The notes beneath the pieces are model-generated. The model saw only the letters and a list, made by a program, of their open reading frames with translations. It had not been told where the DNA came from and made no database searches. DNA of 64,000 nucleotides. It comes from an uncultured Acidobacteriia bacterium (GTDB lineage Bacteria > Acidobacteriota > Terriglobia > Bryobacterales > Bryobacteraceae). This document shows, piece by piece, positions 45,875-57,394 of the stretch (positions are counted from its first letter, which is position 1; the number at the start of each line of letters is the position of its first letter). A program made the position numbers and the translations under genes. The DNA is taken from NCBI GenBank assembly GCA_903828455.1, contig CAIKMJ010000030.1, positions 50,035-114,034 on the forward strand. The letters run 5' to 3'.

Positions 45875-47272
45875 TCAGGCGGCCGCCACTTCCTTCACCA
45901 GTTCGGTCACGAAGCTCTTGGCGTCGCCGAAAAGCATCAGCGTCTTGTCCATGTAATACAGCTCATTGTCGATACCGGCAAATCCAGGACTCATACCGCG
46001 CTTGATCACCATCACCGTGCGTGCCTTGTAGGCATCCAGAATCGGCATGCCCGCGATCGGGCTCGCCGGATCGTTAATCGCGGCCGGATTCACAATGTCG
46101 TTGGCGCCCACAATCAGCGCCACATCGGTCATCCCGAATTCGCCGTTGATGTCATCCATCTCGATCAGCTTGTCGTACGGCACATCGGCCTCGGCCAGCA
46201 GCACGTTCATGTGGCCCGGCATACGTCCGGCCACGGGATGAATCGCGAACTTCACTTCCACGCCCTTCTTCGTCAGCGAATCGGAAAGCTCGCGGATCTT
46301 GTGCTGCGCCTGCGCCACCGCCATGCCGTAGCCAGGGATGATCACCACGCTGCTCGAACTGGCCAGAATCTGCGCCGCTTCTTCCGCCGTCGCCGATCGG
46401 ATGGGCTTCTGTTCGCCCGCCGCCGCCGACGTCTGCACCTGCCCGAAGCCGCCGAACAGCACGTTGGTGAACGAACGGTTCATCGCCTTGCACATGATGA
46501 TCGAAAGGATGAAGCCGCTCGACCCGTCCAGCGCTCCGGAAATAATCAGCAGCTTGTTATCGAGCGCAAAGCCCATCGCGCACGCCGAAAGGCCGGCGTA
46601 GGAGTTGAGCAGCGCGATCACCGTCGGCATGTCCGCGCCGCCGAGCGGAATAATCAGCAGCACGCCGAAGATCAGCGCCAGCAACACGAAGACGGGGAAC
46701 AGCATCGTGTTGTGCGGATCCATCACAATCGCAATGCCCACCGCCAGCGCCGCCGCCAGCACCCCCAGATTGAAAAACGTCTGCCCCTTAAACGTGATGG
46801 GCCGCGAAGGCAGCATCTCGTTCAGCTTGCCGAACGCCATGCAGCTCGCCGTCACCGTGAGGAAGCCGAGCAGCGTTTCCACCATCAGGGCCGCCATCGT
46901 GAAGCCCGTGGGGAATGTCCGGTAATATTCCGCCGTGCCGATCAGCGCCGATGCCAGCGCGCCGCACGCCTGCGAGATCGCGGTTCGCTGCGGCACATGC
47001 GTCATGGGCATGAGCATCGCCAGCGGCACGCCGATCGCCGCGCCCAGCAGCAGCCCGCCAATGATCCACTGGTACGTCACCACTTCGTGCCGCATCATCG
47101 TGGAAACCACGGCCAGCAGCATGCCGAGTTCGGCGGTCAGCACGCCGCGCCGCGCCGTGACCGGCGACGACATCCACTTCAGCGCCAGGATGAAGCAGGC
47201 AGCCGCAACAATGTATAAGGCCTGATAAACGCCGAAGGCTTCGGCGGCAACCTGAGGAACGGCGGAATTCAT
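45875..47272 (-). CDS. pntB: NAD(P) transhydrogenase subunit beta
   Basis: 465 residues. About eight to nine membrane helices followed by the NADP-binding domain III: VVIIPGYGMAVAQAQHKIREL, VKFAIHPVAGRMPGHMNVLLAEADVPYD, and VALIVGANDIVNPAAINDPASPIAGMPILDAYKA. Uses the proton gradient to make NADPH from NADH. The start overlaps the pntAB stop as ATGA. Completes a three-subunit transhydrogenase of the Rhodospirillum type. Confidence 0.97.
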   Translation of the reverse strand: MNSAVPQVAAEAFGVYQALYIVAAACFILALKWMSSPVTARRGVLTAELGMLLAVVSTMMRHEVVTYQWIIGGLLLGAAIGVPLAMLMPMTHVPQRTAISQACGALASALIGTAEYYRTFPTGFTMAALMVETLLGFLTVTASCMAFGKLNEMLPSRPITFKGQTFFNLGVLAAALAVGIAIVMDPHNTMLFPVFVLLALIFGVLLIIPLGGADMPTVIALLNSYAGLSACAMGFALDNKLLIISGALDGSSGFILSIIMCKAMNRSFTNVLFGGFGQVQTSAAAGEQKPIRSATAEEAAQILASSSSVVIIPGYGMAVAQAQHKIRELSDSLTKKGVEVKFAIHPVAGRMPGHMNVLLAEADVPYDKLIEMDDINGEFGMTDVALIVGANDIVNPAAINDPASPIAGMPILDAYKARTVMVIKRGMSPGFAGIDNELYYMDKTLMLFGDAKSFVTELVKEVAAA

Positions 47273-47562
47273 TTCTGGGCCGGCTCCCGCTTCTTGAACA
47301 TTTTCAGCATGCGGTCCGTGATGAGGTAGCCGCTCACCAGATTCGTTGTGGCCGACACCACGGCGATAAAGCCGAGCACGCGGGAAAGCGTCGGCGAATC
47401 CCCGGCTCCGCTGATCAGAATCGCGCCCACCACCGAAATCGACGCGATCGCGTTCGTCAGCGACATCAGCGGCGTATGCAGCAGCGGCGACACCTTGCGA
47501 ATCATCTCGAAGCCCACGAAGGCCGCGAGCATAAAGACATAGAGTCCAAATTCGTAGTTCAA
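47269..47562 (-). CDS. pntAB: NAD(P) transhydrogenase subunit alpha part 2
   Basis: 97 residues from TTG 47562, whose TTGA overlaps the pntAA stop. Three membrane helices (YVFMLAAFVGFEMI, SISVVGAILISG, VLGFIAVVSATTNLVSGYLI) and the conserved HTPLMSLTNAI motif define domain II of the alpha subunit in split transhydrogenases. Confidence 0.95.
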   Translation of the reverse strand: MNYEFGLYVFMLAAFVGFEMIRKVSPLLHTPLMSLTNAIASISVVGAILISGAGDSPTLSRVLGFIAVVSATTNLVSGYLITDRMLKMFKKREPAQK

Positions 47563-48740
47563 GCCTTTGCCATCCCTTCGGCGGAGTTGCCCAGCATTTC
47601 TCTGATCCGCGCGTTCACGACCTGCCCCTCGTGCGTCACCATCGTTTCGCGAATCACTTCATCGTTCAGATCGATCTTCAGCGCGCCTTCTTTATTCACC
47701 ATGAGCTTCAGAAGGTTCACGATGTTGGTCCCGTACATCTGGCTGGCATGCGCGGGCGCGAGCGAAGGCATGTTGGTGGGGCCGATAATCGTGATGCCGT
47801 TGTGCATCACCGTCCTGCCCGCCACCGTCAGTTCGCAGTTGCCGCCGCGTTCGGCCGCGATGTCCACGATCACCGAACCCGGCGCCATCACTTCGGCCAT
47901 TTCCTTCGTCACCAGAATCGGCGCCTTGCGGCCAGGCACCGCCGCCGTTGTGATCACTACGTCCTGCTCTTTGATCACCAGCGCCAGTTGTTCGCGCTGC
48001 CGCTTGTAGAAGGCCTCATCCATCGCCTTCGCGTAGCCGCCGGTCCCCTCGGCGCTCTGGCCGCCCATATCGAGCACCACGAACTTCGCGCCCAGGCTTT
48101 CGATCTGTTCCTTCACCGCGGACCGCACGTCGTAGGCATGCACCACGGCCCCAAGCCGCCGCGCCGTCGCAATGGCCTGCAATCCCGCCACGCCCGCGCC
48201 GAGGATCAGCACCTTGGCCGGCGTCAGCGTGCCCGCGGCCGTCATCATCATGGGGAACAGTTTCGGCAGCGCCGTTGCCGCCAGCAGTACCGCTTCGTAA
48301 CCGGCAATGCTGGCCATGGACGAAAGCGCGTCCATCGCCTGCGCGCGCGTGATGCGCGGCACCAGTTCCATGGCGAAGAAGGTCGCGCCCGTGGCCGCCA
48401 TCTCCTGGTCCTCGCGCAGCGCCGTAAGCGGTTCGCCGAAGCCGAAGACGATCTGCCCGGCCCGTAACATCCCGAGGTCCGCGCGCCCATGCTCCGGATT
48501 CGCGCCGTAGGAACGCGCCTGGGCAATGATGTTCGCCTCGGCAAACACCTCGGCGCGCGATGCCACCTTCACACCGCGCTTCACATACTCTTCGTCCGTG
48601 AAACCGGCTTCAAGGCCGGCGGACGTCTCAACAATAATGTCGAGTTTCGCTTTTTTCAACGCTTCGCAGGAACGGGGCGCAAGCGCGACGCGCCGTTCGC
48701 CCGGAAACGTCTCGCGAGGAACACCAACTATGAGGGCGAT
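47559..48740 (-). CDS. pntAA: NAD(P) transhydrogenase subunit alpha part 1 (non-canonical start)
   Basis: 393 residues if started at the ATC at 48740. The NAD-binding domain has KVLILGAGVAGLQAIATARRLGA near residue 175 and VDIAAERGGNCE. The first canonical start (TTG 48659) would cut off the conserved N-terminus GVPRETFPGERRVALAP, which alanine-dehydrogenase/PntA proteins share. In that frame a TAA lies at 48752-48754 and no ATG, GTG or TTG lies between. A perfect GGAGG (48747-48751) sits six bases before ATC 48740; ATA 48731 is the next option. First gene of pntAA-pntAB-pntB. Confidence 0.85.
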   Translation of the reverse strand: MALIVGVPRETFPGERRVALAPRSCEALKKAKLDIIVETSAGLEAGFTDEEYVKRGVKVASRAEVFAEANIIAQARSYGANPEHGRADLGMLRAGQIVFGFGEPLTALREDQEMAATGATFFAMELVPRITRAQAMDALSSMASIAGYEAVLLAATALPKLFPMMMTAAGTLTPAKVLILGAGVAGLQAIATARRLGAVVHAYDVRSAVKEQIESLGAKFVVLDMGGQSAEGTGGYAKAMDEAFYKRQREQLALVIKEQDVVITTAAVPGRKAPILVTKEMAEVMAPGSVIVDIAAERGGNCELTVAGRTVMHNGITIIGPTNMPSLAPAHASQMYGTNIVNLLKLMVNKEGALKIDLNDEVIRETMVTHEGQVVNARIREMLGNSAEGMAKA

Positions 48741-48892
48741 GAGATACCTCCGTTAAACCGCTCATCATAGCAGGGCGGATTTTTTTCACGACGCTGCCGA
48801 ACACTTCTTAACACTATTTAACGCCGCGCCTTCGCCCTGCTCTCCCCCGCCCCGCTATCATCGATGGTGGAACATTTCCGCCAAGGCCTTCT

Positions 48893-49510
48893 ATGCACAT
48901 CGATCCGGAACAATTCAGCCGCCACTACGCCACGCTTTCCGACGAAGCTCTGCTCGCCATCGACCCCGCCGATCTGGTCGAAGTCGCGCGCGAACGCTGG
49001 GAACAGGAACTGCGCAATCGCGGACTCGCCGACCTCGAAGACGCCGGCGCCGAGCCCGAAGGCGGCTTCGACGATGCAGCCGAGGCCGATTCGGCGGAAC
49101 AGGCGCTCGATGACGACTGGAAAGAGCACGCCATCTGTGCCTGTTCCTTTGTTCAGGCCAGCGCGCAGGACAGCGCAGCAGCCAGCGCCGCCGCGGCCGA
49201 TGCCGCCCTCACCGACGCCGGCATTCCCTGCTTTATCGATTCCGACCCGGGCGATCCCTCGCAAGGCACCGCGCCCCGCTACCTGGTCATGATTCCGGCC
49301 ACCCTGCGCCTGCTCGCCGAAAGCGTTCTCGACAAAGAGATCTTCAACGCCGCTCTCGAAAGCGACTGGCAGGCGCATTTCGATGAACTTTCCGACGACG
49401 ACCTGCGCGCGCTGAACGCCGATGAACTCTGCGCCGGCATGCTCGACCGCGCCGCGCGCCTGAAGAAGGCCTTTGCCATGGAACTCGTGCACCGCGGCAT
49501 CCGCGGCTGA
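48893..49510 (+). CDS. Hypothetical protein with DUF2007-like centre and duplicated flanking motif
   Basis: 205 residues. Opening (HYATLSDEALLAIDPADLVE ... ELRNRGL) and closing (HFDELSDDDLRALNADELCA ... ELVHRGI) segments are versions of one helical motif, H-[YF]-x2-LSD-[ED]-x-L-x-A-x-[DN]. Between them, ALTDAGIPCFIDSDPGDPSQG and RYLVMIPATLRLLAESVLDKE look like a DUF2007-type signal-transducing or regulatory domain. Strongly acidic, no signal peptide. Function unknown. Monocistronic, divergent from pntAA. Confidence 0.8.
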   Translation: MHIDPEQFSRHYATLSDEALLAIDPADLVEVARERWEQELRNRGLADLEDAGAEPEGGFDDAAEADSAEQALDDDWKEHAICACSFVQASAQDSAAASAAAADAALTDAGIPCFIDSDPGDPSQGTAPRYLVMIPATLRLLAESVLDKEIFNAALESDWQAHFDELSDDDLRALNADELCAGMLDRAARLKKAFAMELVHRGIRG

Positions 49511-49535
49511 CCGGGCTGCCGAACCGGCGAACCTG

Positions 49536-51293
49536 CTATCGGACCTGCTCCAGAACCAGCTTCGGCCTGCTCGCGGCAGGCTGCGCCGGCGCGGCCGGCT
49601 TTGCGGCTTCTGTCTTCGGCTCCGGTATGTAAGGCTCAAGCTTCGGAGGCCGCGCATCCGGCTCGAGCAGCAACACCCGCCGGTCCGGATAGTAACTGAG
49701 CAGATTCCGGTCCTCTTCCGCCCCGCGGTCCCGCGCGAAGACAACGCGCGACGCATCGATGTCCGCTTCATTCCAGACCCATTCGTCCTGAAAGATATGT
49801 TGCGGCCAGTAACGGACCAGCACGAGTAACTTACCCGGCTCTTTAGCCAGCATGTTACTGACCGCCACCCGCTGAGTAACTCGCGGAGCCGCATCCACGC
49901 TGTCCCACACATCCAGCGAACGGAGCCGCACTGCCCACGCCGGCGTTTCGAATAAGTGCGCGGCATAAAAGAAACAGAACTGCGCGATGCAGAGATACAG
50001 CAGTGCCCGCGCCGCGCTGCTCCCGCCGGGCCACTCACTCAGCCTGCGCAGCCCATCCACGCTGATCAGGACAAAGAGGCACGCCACCGCCGCCAGATAG
50101 TGAAACTGAAACGCCGGAAAGAAGTTCACGCCGAGCGCGAATAAAAGGATCGTGAACGCAATCCAACCCCGCCGCCGGTCGCGAATCGTAAGGAGCCAGA
50201 TAAGTAGCGCCACGGAAAGCGGCGCGTAGAAGTAAAACCGGTAATAACGAACGCGAAACAGCAACCGCTGCAGATAAGTGCCGGCGGAATCGAATTCCCG
50301 CGAGCGGAATCCGCGCTGCATCCGGTAATCCAGCTCCTGCTCGCGGGTTAGTTCGCGATGCGGCGTCGCGTAACTCTGAAACGTCAGCGACGCGGGTACG
50401 CCGTATTGTTCCTGGCTCAGCGAATAGGGTAGTTTCGTCCACGAGCCGGTAACGCTTCTGTTCTGACGCAGAGTAATTCCCAGCGCGGCAATAACGATCA
50501 GCCCCGCGCACAACAACGGCCGCAGCAGCCTGCTCCTCCCCGCCGCGCTCCGCATTTCCGGCAGCCGGAACAGCGCCACGCTGAGCGCGAGAAACACCGT
50601 CTCATACGGTCTGCAGAGCATGTGCATCCCAAAGCCCAGCCCGAGCAGAATGCCGTCCCGCACTCGGGCGCGGCACCGCAGGCGCGGCAGAGCGCCGAAC
50701 ACAAGGCATCCCGCCGCGGCGGGCAGCGCGCCGCCCCAGTAACTGTTCGTCCATTGATTGAGCGGCCCGAATTCGAAGACCGCCAGCAGTCCGCCGATGA
50801 GCGCCCATCCCGGCGTAGTCCATCCGCGCAGCATCCAGCAGCAGAGCCCGCAGAAAGCGCCCGTGCCCAGCAGTACGCCCGCCCAGGGCGTCCCGCCAAT
50901 TGCCTTGCCGGCCGCCAGCAGAAGGCCCTGCCCGAGCGGATAGATCGAACTGTAAGTCGGCGACTGCAGGATGAAGAAGGTTTCGAAAAACCGCGCCAGC
51001 GCGTGCGGCTGATTCGCCAGCCGCCAGTGCCGCAGCGTGTCGGCAACGAACAGGTGACCGAACTCGTCGTAGATGTCCGGCACCGGCACCGGATGATTGC
51101 CGAGCAGCGCCAGCCGCAGCACAATCGGCAGCGCGGCCAGCAGCGCCACGCACCACGCGGCGCGCGCGGCCAGACGCTCGCCCCACGCCGCAATCCAGCC
51201 CCGGCCCGCAATCGCGAGCACAAGGAAAATCGCGGCCAGCGCCAGTTCCGCGTAGTCTCCGGAGGCAAAGCCGATAGGGTCGGTAGGCAGCAA
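49536..51293 (-). CDS. Polytopic membrane glycosyltransferase-like protein
   Basis: 585 residues from TTG 51293. About eleven membrane helices. The first extracytoplasmic loop has VPDIYDEFGHLFVADTL, an acidic motif in the position of the catalytic Asp of GT-C dolichol/polyprenyl-phosphate mannosyltransferases (GT39/GT83 type). The C-terminal 120 residues are soluble and end in a Pro/Ala-rich tail (EPKTEAAKPAAPAQPAA). Substrate unknown; family placement is by topology rather than clear motif. Divergent from tex. Confidence 0.75.
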   Translation of the reverse strand: MLPTDPIGFASGDYAELALAAIFLVLAIAGRGWIAAWGERLAARAAWCVALLAALPIVLRLALLGNHPVPVPDIYDEFGHLFVADTLRHWRLANQPHALARFFETFFILQSPTYSSIYPLGQGLLLAAGKAIGGTPWAGVLLGTGAFCGLCCWMLRGWTTPGWALIGGLLAVFEFGPLNQWTNSYWGGALPAAAGCLVFGALPRLRCRARVRDGILLGLGFGMHMLCRPYETVFLALSVALFRLPEMRSAAGRSRLLRPLLCAGLIVIAALGITLRQNRSVTGSWTKLPYSLSQEQYGVPASLTFQSYATPHRELTREQELDYRMQRGFRSREFDSAGTYLQRLLFRVRYYRFYFYAPLSVALLIWLLTIRDRRRGWIAFTILLFALGVNFFPAFQFHYLAAVACLFVLISVDGLRRLSEWPGGSSAARALLYLCIAQFCFFYAAHLFETPAWAVRLRSLDVWDSVDAAPRVTQRVAVSNMLAKEPGKLLVLVRYWPQHIFQDEWVWNEADIDASRVVFARDRGAEEDRNLLSYYPDRRVLLLEPDARPPKLEPYIPEPKTEAAKPAAPAQPAASRPKLVLEQVR

Positions 51294-51323
51294 ACAGTCG
51301 CCAGCCTAACACGCCGGACTACC

Positions 51324-53594
<2,271 letters not shown>

Positions 53595-53777
53595 CTTTCA
53601 GCAGGTACAATAGCTTTCATACCTGTTCTCTCTGGTCGGCCAGCTGCTTCCACGCTGACGAGCGCGCCTCCGGACGCCGCTCGTGTAGCCACCCTGCGCC
53701 CTTCCGCCCGCGCGGCGCAGACGCCGGCCAGTCAGCCGTACTTCCCCGCCCTCACCGGCCTTCGCTTCGTTCTCGCG

Positions 53778-54836
53778 TTGTGGGTGGTGCTGAATCACAT
53801 CACCGGCCCGGGCATGATGCTGGAACCGTTTCTGCTCACCTGGCCGCCATACCTGCAGAGCATCATCCGCGGCGGCTATCTCGCGGTGCAGTCGTTCTTC
53901 ATCCTCAGCGGCTTCGTTCTTGCGCAGAGCTATGGCACGGCCCGCTGGAATCGCACCACGCTGACGCGCTACGGCATGGCGCGCTTCGCCCGCATCTATC
54001 CGGCGTACTTCTTCAGCCTGATTCTCATCGTTCCGTTCATGATCGAAACGTTCGTGAAGCGTCACCTCGCGGCGGATCGGCAACTGGCGCTCATCGCGGA
54101 CTACACGTTTGTACTGCAGGGCTGGACGGGCGCCATGGGCGTCGGCTGGAACACGCCCGCCTGGTCGCTCTCCTGCGAGTTCTTCTTCTATCTCTGCTTC
54201 CCTCTGCTGCTGCTCTGGTTCCGCGACGGCACCATGCGCCGCACCCTGCCGGTGCTCGCGCTTTCGTTCGTCACGCCGATCATTCTGGCCCACGCCGGCG
54301 TGCCCGCGGGCTGGAAGCCCTTCCATCACCTTTCCGATTTCGTCGCCGGCATCGCCGCGTCGAACATTTTCCTGCGGCTTCACCGCACCGCGCCGTGGCT
54401 GCGCGACCGCGGCCACTGGCTCTACATTCCCGCCCTCATCGGCGGCCTCGCCATCATCACGCATCCGGAAGTTCTCAGCGGCACGCTGGCCAATCTGAAC
54501 ACCATCCTTCGTCCTCTCAATGTGGCGGCGCTGGTGGGGCTCGCCCTCGGCGGCGGCATCAGCGCACGCCTCCTTTCCACCGCCCGCGCCCAGTATCTCG
54601 GCAAAGTCAGCTATTCGATGTACATCCTGCATGTGCCGCTGCTCTGGTGGTATTCGCGCACCACGCTGGACATCATGGGAGATCGTCTCCACATCGTCAC
54701 GTCGCTGGCTTACCTCGGCATCGTCGTCGTCGCCTCCTCCGCGACCTTCGAACGAGTGGAAGATCCCGCCAACCGCGCCATCCGCGACCGCGTCGCCGCG
54801 CGCCTGCGACCGGCCGCCGTGCAGGCCGCCGCTTAG
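53778..54836 (+). CDS. Acyltransferase 3 family membrane protein (true N-terminus uncertain)
   Basis: 352 residues from TTG 53778, about ten membrane helices, with the family His in WVVLNHITGPG and the second conserved region FILSGFVLAQSYG and NTPAWSLSCEFFFYLCFPLLL. The expected N-terminal stretch YFPALTGLRFVLA is encoded just upstream in the same frame, back to the tex stop, but that stretch has no ATG, GTG or TTG, so either a rare start (ATA 53610, ATA 53619, CTG 53655) is used or the N-terminus is shortened. Transfers acyl groups to envelope or exopolysaccharide sugars. Confidence 0.82.
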   Translation: MWVVLNHITGPGMMLEPFLLTWPPYLQSIIRGGYLAVQSFFILSGFVLAQSYGTARWNRTTLTRYGMARFARIYPAYFFSLILIVPFMIETFVKRHLAADRQLALIADYTFVLQGWTGAMGVGWNTPAWSLSCEFFFYLCFPLLLLWFRDGTMRRTLPVLALSFVTPIILAHAGVPAGWKPFHHLSDFVAGIAASNIFLRLHRTAPWLRDRGHWLYIPALIGGLAIITHPEVLSGTLANLNTILRPLNVAALVGLALGGGISARLLSTARAQYLGKVSYSMYILHVPLLWWYSRTTLDIMGDRLHIVTSLAYLGIVVVASSATFERVEDPANRAIRDRVAARLRPAAVQAAA

Positions 54837-54879
54837 GTCGGCCGCTGCATCGGGCAACGCTACAATCTAAAGACTGTCC

Positions 54880-55797
54880 ATGGTCGTCGTTGGTTCCGTC
54901 GCGTATGACGGTGTTGAAACCCCTCACGGTAAAGTCGATCGCATGCTCGGGGGCGCATGCACTTACATCGCCCTGTCGGCGAGCTTCTTCACGCAGCCGA
55001 AAATCGTGGCCGTCGTCGGCGACGATTTCGCGCAGGAAGATTACGATCTGCTCGCCTCGCGCGGCATCGACCTCGCGGGCCTCGAACGCGTCCCCGGCAA
55101 GACCTTCTTCTGGGCCGGCGTCTACTCGCAGGATATGAACGACCGCGAGACGCTCACCACCGATCTCAACGTCTTCGCCACTTTCGATCCCAAGCTTCCC
55201 GAATCCTACAAGACCGCGCCCTACCTGCTGCTCGGCAACATCCAGCCCACGCTGCAGAAGGCTGTCAAGGCGCAGATGAACAGCAGCGGACTGCGTTTCG
55301 TCGGCGGCGACACCATGAACTACTGGATCGCCGACCATCGCGCCGACCTGCTCAAGACCATCGCCGAATGGGACTTCCTGCTCATCAACGATTCCGAAGC
55401 CCGCATGCTGTCCGGCGAAAACAATCTGCGGAAGGCCGCCGCGAAGATCACGTCGATGGGCCCGAGCACTCTGGTCATCAAGCGCGGCGAACACGGCGCC
55501 ATCCTGTGGCACGGCGACACCCACTTCATGGTGCCCGGCTACCTGCTCGACGATGTGTTCGACCCCACCGGCGCGGGCGACTGCTTCGCCGGCGGCTTCA
55601 TGGGCTACGTGGCCGGCCAGGGGCTCGACCTGCGCGGCGGCAAAGTGGAAGCCAGCGAACTGCGCCGCGCCGTCATCTATGGTTCCGTGATGGGCAGCTT
55701 CTGCTGCGAACGCTTCGGCGTGGATCGCTTCCGCACCCTGACGCGCCGGGAGATCGATGGCCGGTTCGAAGAATTCAAAGCCTTCACCTCGTTTTGA
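54880..55797 (+). CDS. PfkB-family sugar kinase
   Basis: 305 residues. Ribokinase-fold signatures: VVVGSVAYDGVETPHGKVDRMLGGACTYIAL near the N-terminus, LLINDSEARMLSG, STLVIKRGEHGAIL and FDPTGAGDCFAGGFMGYV with the catalytic Asp. Phosphorylates a sugar or nucleoside; the substrate is not clear. The TGA stop lies inside the first unit of a 12-bp repeat and the next gene's ATG lies 41 bases upstream of that stop. Confidence 0.92.
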   Translation: MVVVGSVAYDGVETPHGKVDRMLGGACTYIALSASFFTQPKIVAVVGDDFAQEDYDLLASRGIDLAGLERVPGKTFFWAGVYSQDMNDRETLTTDLNVFATFDPKLPESYKTAPYLLLGNIQPTLQKAVKAQMNSSGLRFVGGDTMNYWIADHRADLLKTIAEWDFLLINDSEARMLSGENNLRKAAAKITSMGPSTLVIKRGEHGAILWHGDTHFMVPGYLLDDVFDPTGAGDCFAGGFMGYVAGQGLDLRGGKVEASELRRAVIYGSVMGSFCCERFGVDRFRTLTRREIDGRFEEFKAFTSF

Positions 55798-57394
55798 ACG
55801 CGGCTCTGAACGCGGTTCTGAACGCGGTTCTGAACGCAGTTTGAAACGCGGCTCGAAAGCCGGCGGCGCGGCGAGAGATCACGGCGCTTCCGGCGTCGCG
55901 CTTTGTTTTCTCGCCAGCCTCGCCGTCATGGCCGCCGCCGTCTTCTGGTATTACCGGGCCGGCGAAACGCTCTGGTTCGGCGACGCCGAAGCGCACCTCG
56001 ATATCGCGCGCCGCATTGTCGATTCCCGCCATCCCGGCTGGCATCAGGTGGGCACCACCTGGCTCCCGCTGCCGCATCTGCTGATGGCGCCGTTCGTGAA
56101 TCAGGACTGGCTCTGGCAAACCGGCCTCGGCGGCGCGCTTCCGGCCGGTTTCTGCATGGCGCTCGCCGCCACGTTTCTGTTCGCCGCCGTACGCCGCATC
56201 TACAACAGCACCACCGCCGCCGTGGCCGCCTGGGCCATCCTGCTGCTGAACCCGAACTCGCTTTACATGGGCGCCATCCCCATGACCGAGCCGATCTTCT
56301 TCGCCGCCCTTTCGGCGCTGCTCTACTTCACGGTCCGCTATCGCGCCACTTCCGGCCCGGGCGCTCTGCTCGGAGCCGCCGTCGCCGCCTTCGCCGGAAC
56401 CCTCACCCGTTACGAAGGCTGGTTCCTGCTGCCGTTCGTCGCCATCTGCATCTGGATCTGGTCGGATAAGCGGATCACTCCGGCGCTGGTCTTTTCGCTC
56501 ATCGCCGCCGCCGGGCCCGCCCTCTGGCTGCTGCACAACCGCTACTACTATTCCGACGCGCTTTATTTTTACCGCGGCCCGTATTCCGCCATCGCGATTC
56601 AGGGCAAAGGAACGTATCCGGGCCAGGGCAACTGGCCGGTGGCCGCCCAATACTTCCTCGCCGCCGGACTTCTCGTCACCAAATGGCCGGCGTTGCTGCT
56701 GGGCGCTGCCGGCGCGCTGCTGGCGCTGTCGAAGCGCATCGTGTGGCCTTTCGTTCTGCTCACGCTGCCGCTCGTATTTTATGTGTGGAGCATTCATTCG
56801 GCCTCCATTCCGCTCTACATCCCCACGCTCTGGCCGCACTCGTTTTACAACACGCGCTACGCCGTCGCCTTCCTGCCGCTGCTCGCCGTGGGCGCGGGCG
56901 CTCTGGCGCGGTTCGGCAAGCCCGCCGCCTTCGCCGTGGTCCTGCTGTCGTTCGCGCCGTTTCTGCTTCATCCCGCCGAGCGCCCCATCACGTGGCAGGA
57001 ATCCGACGTCAACTCGCGCACGCGCCGCCAGTGGATCGATCAGGCCGTCGCGTATCTGCGCGTTTCCACCGCGCCCGGCGACACGTTCCTCACCTCCTTC
57101 GGCCGCGTCACGCCCATCTACCGCATCCTCGGCATTCCGGCGCGCGACACGCTCCACGTGGATGAAGAGGAAGACTTCAATACCGCCTTCGCCCGCCCCG
57201 ACCTTTTCCTGCACACCAATCGCGCCCTCTTCCAGACCGGCGACGACGCGCTGCCGCAGGCGATCATCGATAAGACGCGGCTGCGCGGTCCCCGTTTTGA
57301 ACTCGAAAAGCGCATCATTGTAAAAGGAGCGCCGCCGCTCGAAATCTACCGGCGCGTGTTCGACATTCCAAACCATGAAAATCCCCTTCCATAA
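55757..57394 (+). CDS. Polytopic membrane glycosyltransferase-like protein (GT39/83 type)
   Basis: 545 residues from ATG 55757, overlapping the sugar kinase by 41 bases. The first 35 residues are a Ser/Arg/Gly/Glu low-complexity tail encoded by 12-bp repeats. Then about ten membrane helices, with the first loop LWFGDAEAHLDIARRIVDS holding a D-A-E-x-H acidic/His motif, the catalytic position of GT-C enzymes. A start inside the repeat (TTG near 55842) is possible. Likely uses a polyprenyl-phosphate sugar. Overlaps the next gene by 20 bases. Confidence 0.78.
   Translation: MAGSKNSKPSPRFERGSERGSERGSERSLKRGSKAGGAARDHGASGVALCFLASLAVMAAAVFWYYRAGETLWFGDAEAHLDIARRIVDSRHPGWHQVGTTWLPLPHLLMAPFVNQDWLWQTGLGGALPAGFCMALAATFLFAAVRRIYNSTTAAVAAWAILLLNPNSLYMGAIPMTEPIFFAALSALLYFTVRYRATSGPGALLGAAVAAFAGTLTRYEGWFLLPFVAICIWIWSDKRITPALVFSLIAAAGPALWLLHNRYYYSDALYFYRGPYSAIAIQGKGTYPGQGNWPVAAQYFLAAGLLVTKWPALLLGAAGALLALSKRIVWPFVLLTLPLVFYVWSIHSASIPLYIPTLWPHSFYNTRYAVAFLPLLAVGAGALARFGKPAAFAVVLLSFAPFLLHPAERPITWQESDVNSRTRRQWIDQAVAYLRVSTAPGDTFLTSFGRVTPIYRILGIPARDTLHVDEEEDFNTAFARPDLFLHTNRALFQTGDDALPQAIIDKTRLRGPRFELEKRIIVKGAPPLEIYRRVFDIPNHENPLP
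55792..55851 (+). repeat. Five 12-bp tandem repeats across the sugar kinase stop
   Basis: TTCTGAACGCGG and close variants occur at 55792, 55804, 55816, 55828 and 55840. The first copy contains the TGA of the sugar kinase. In the overlapping gene the same repeat is read as S-E-R-G units near the N-terminus. Confidence 0.9.
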
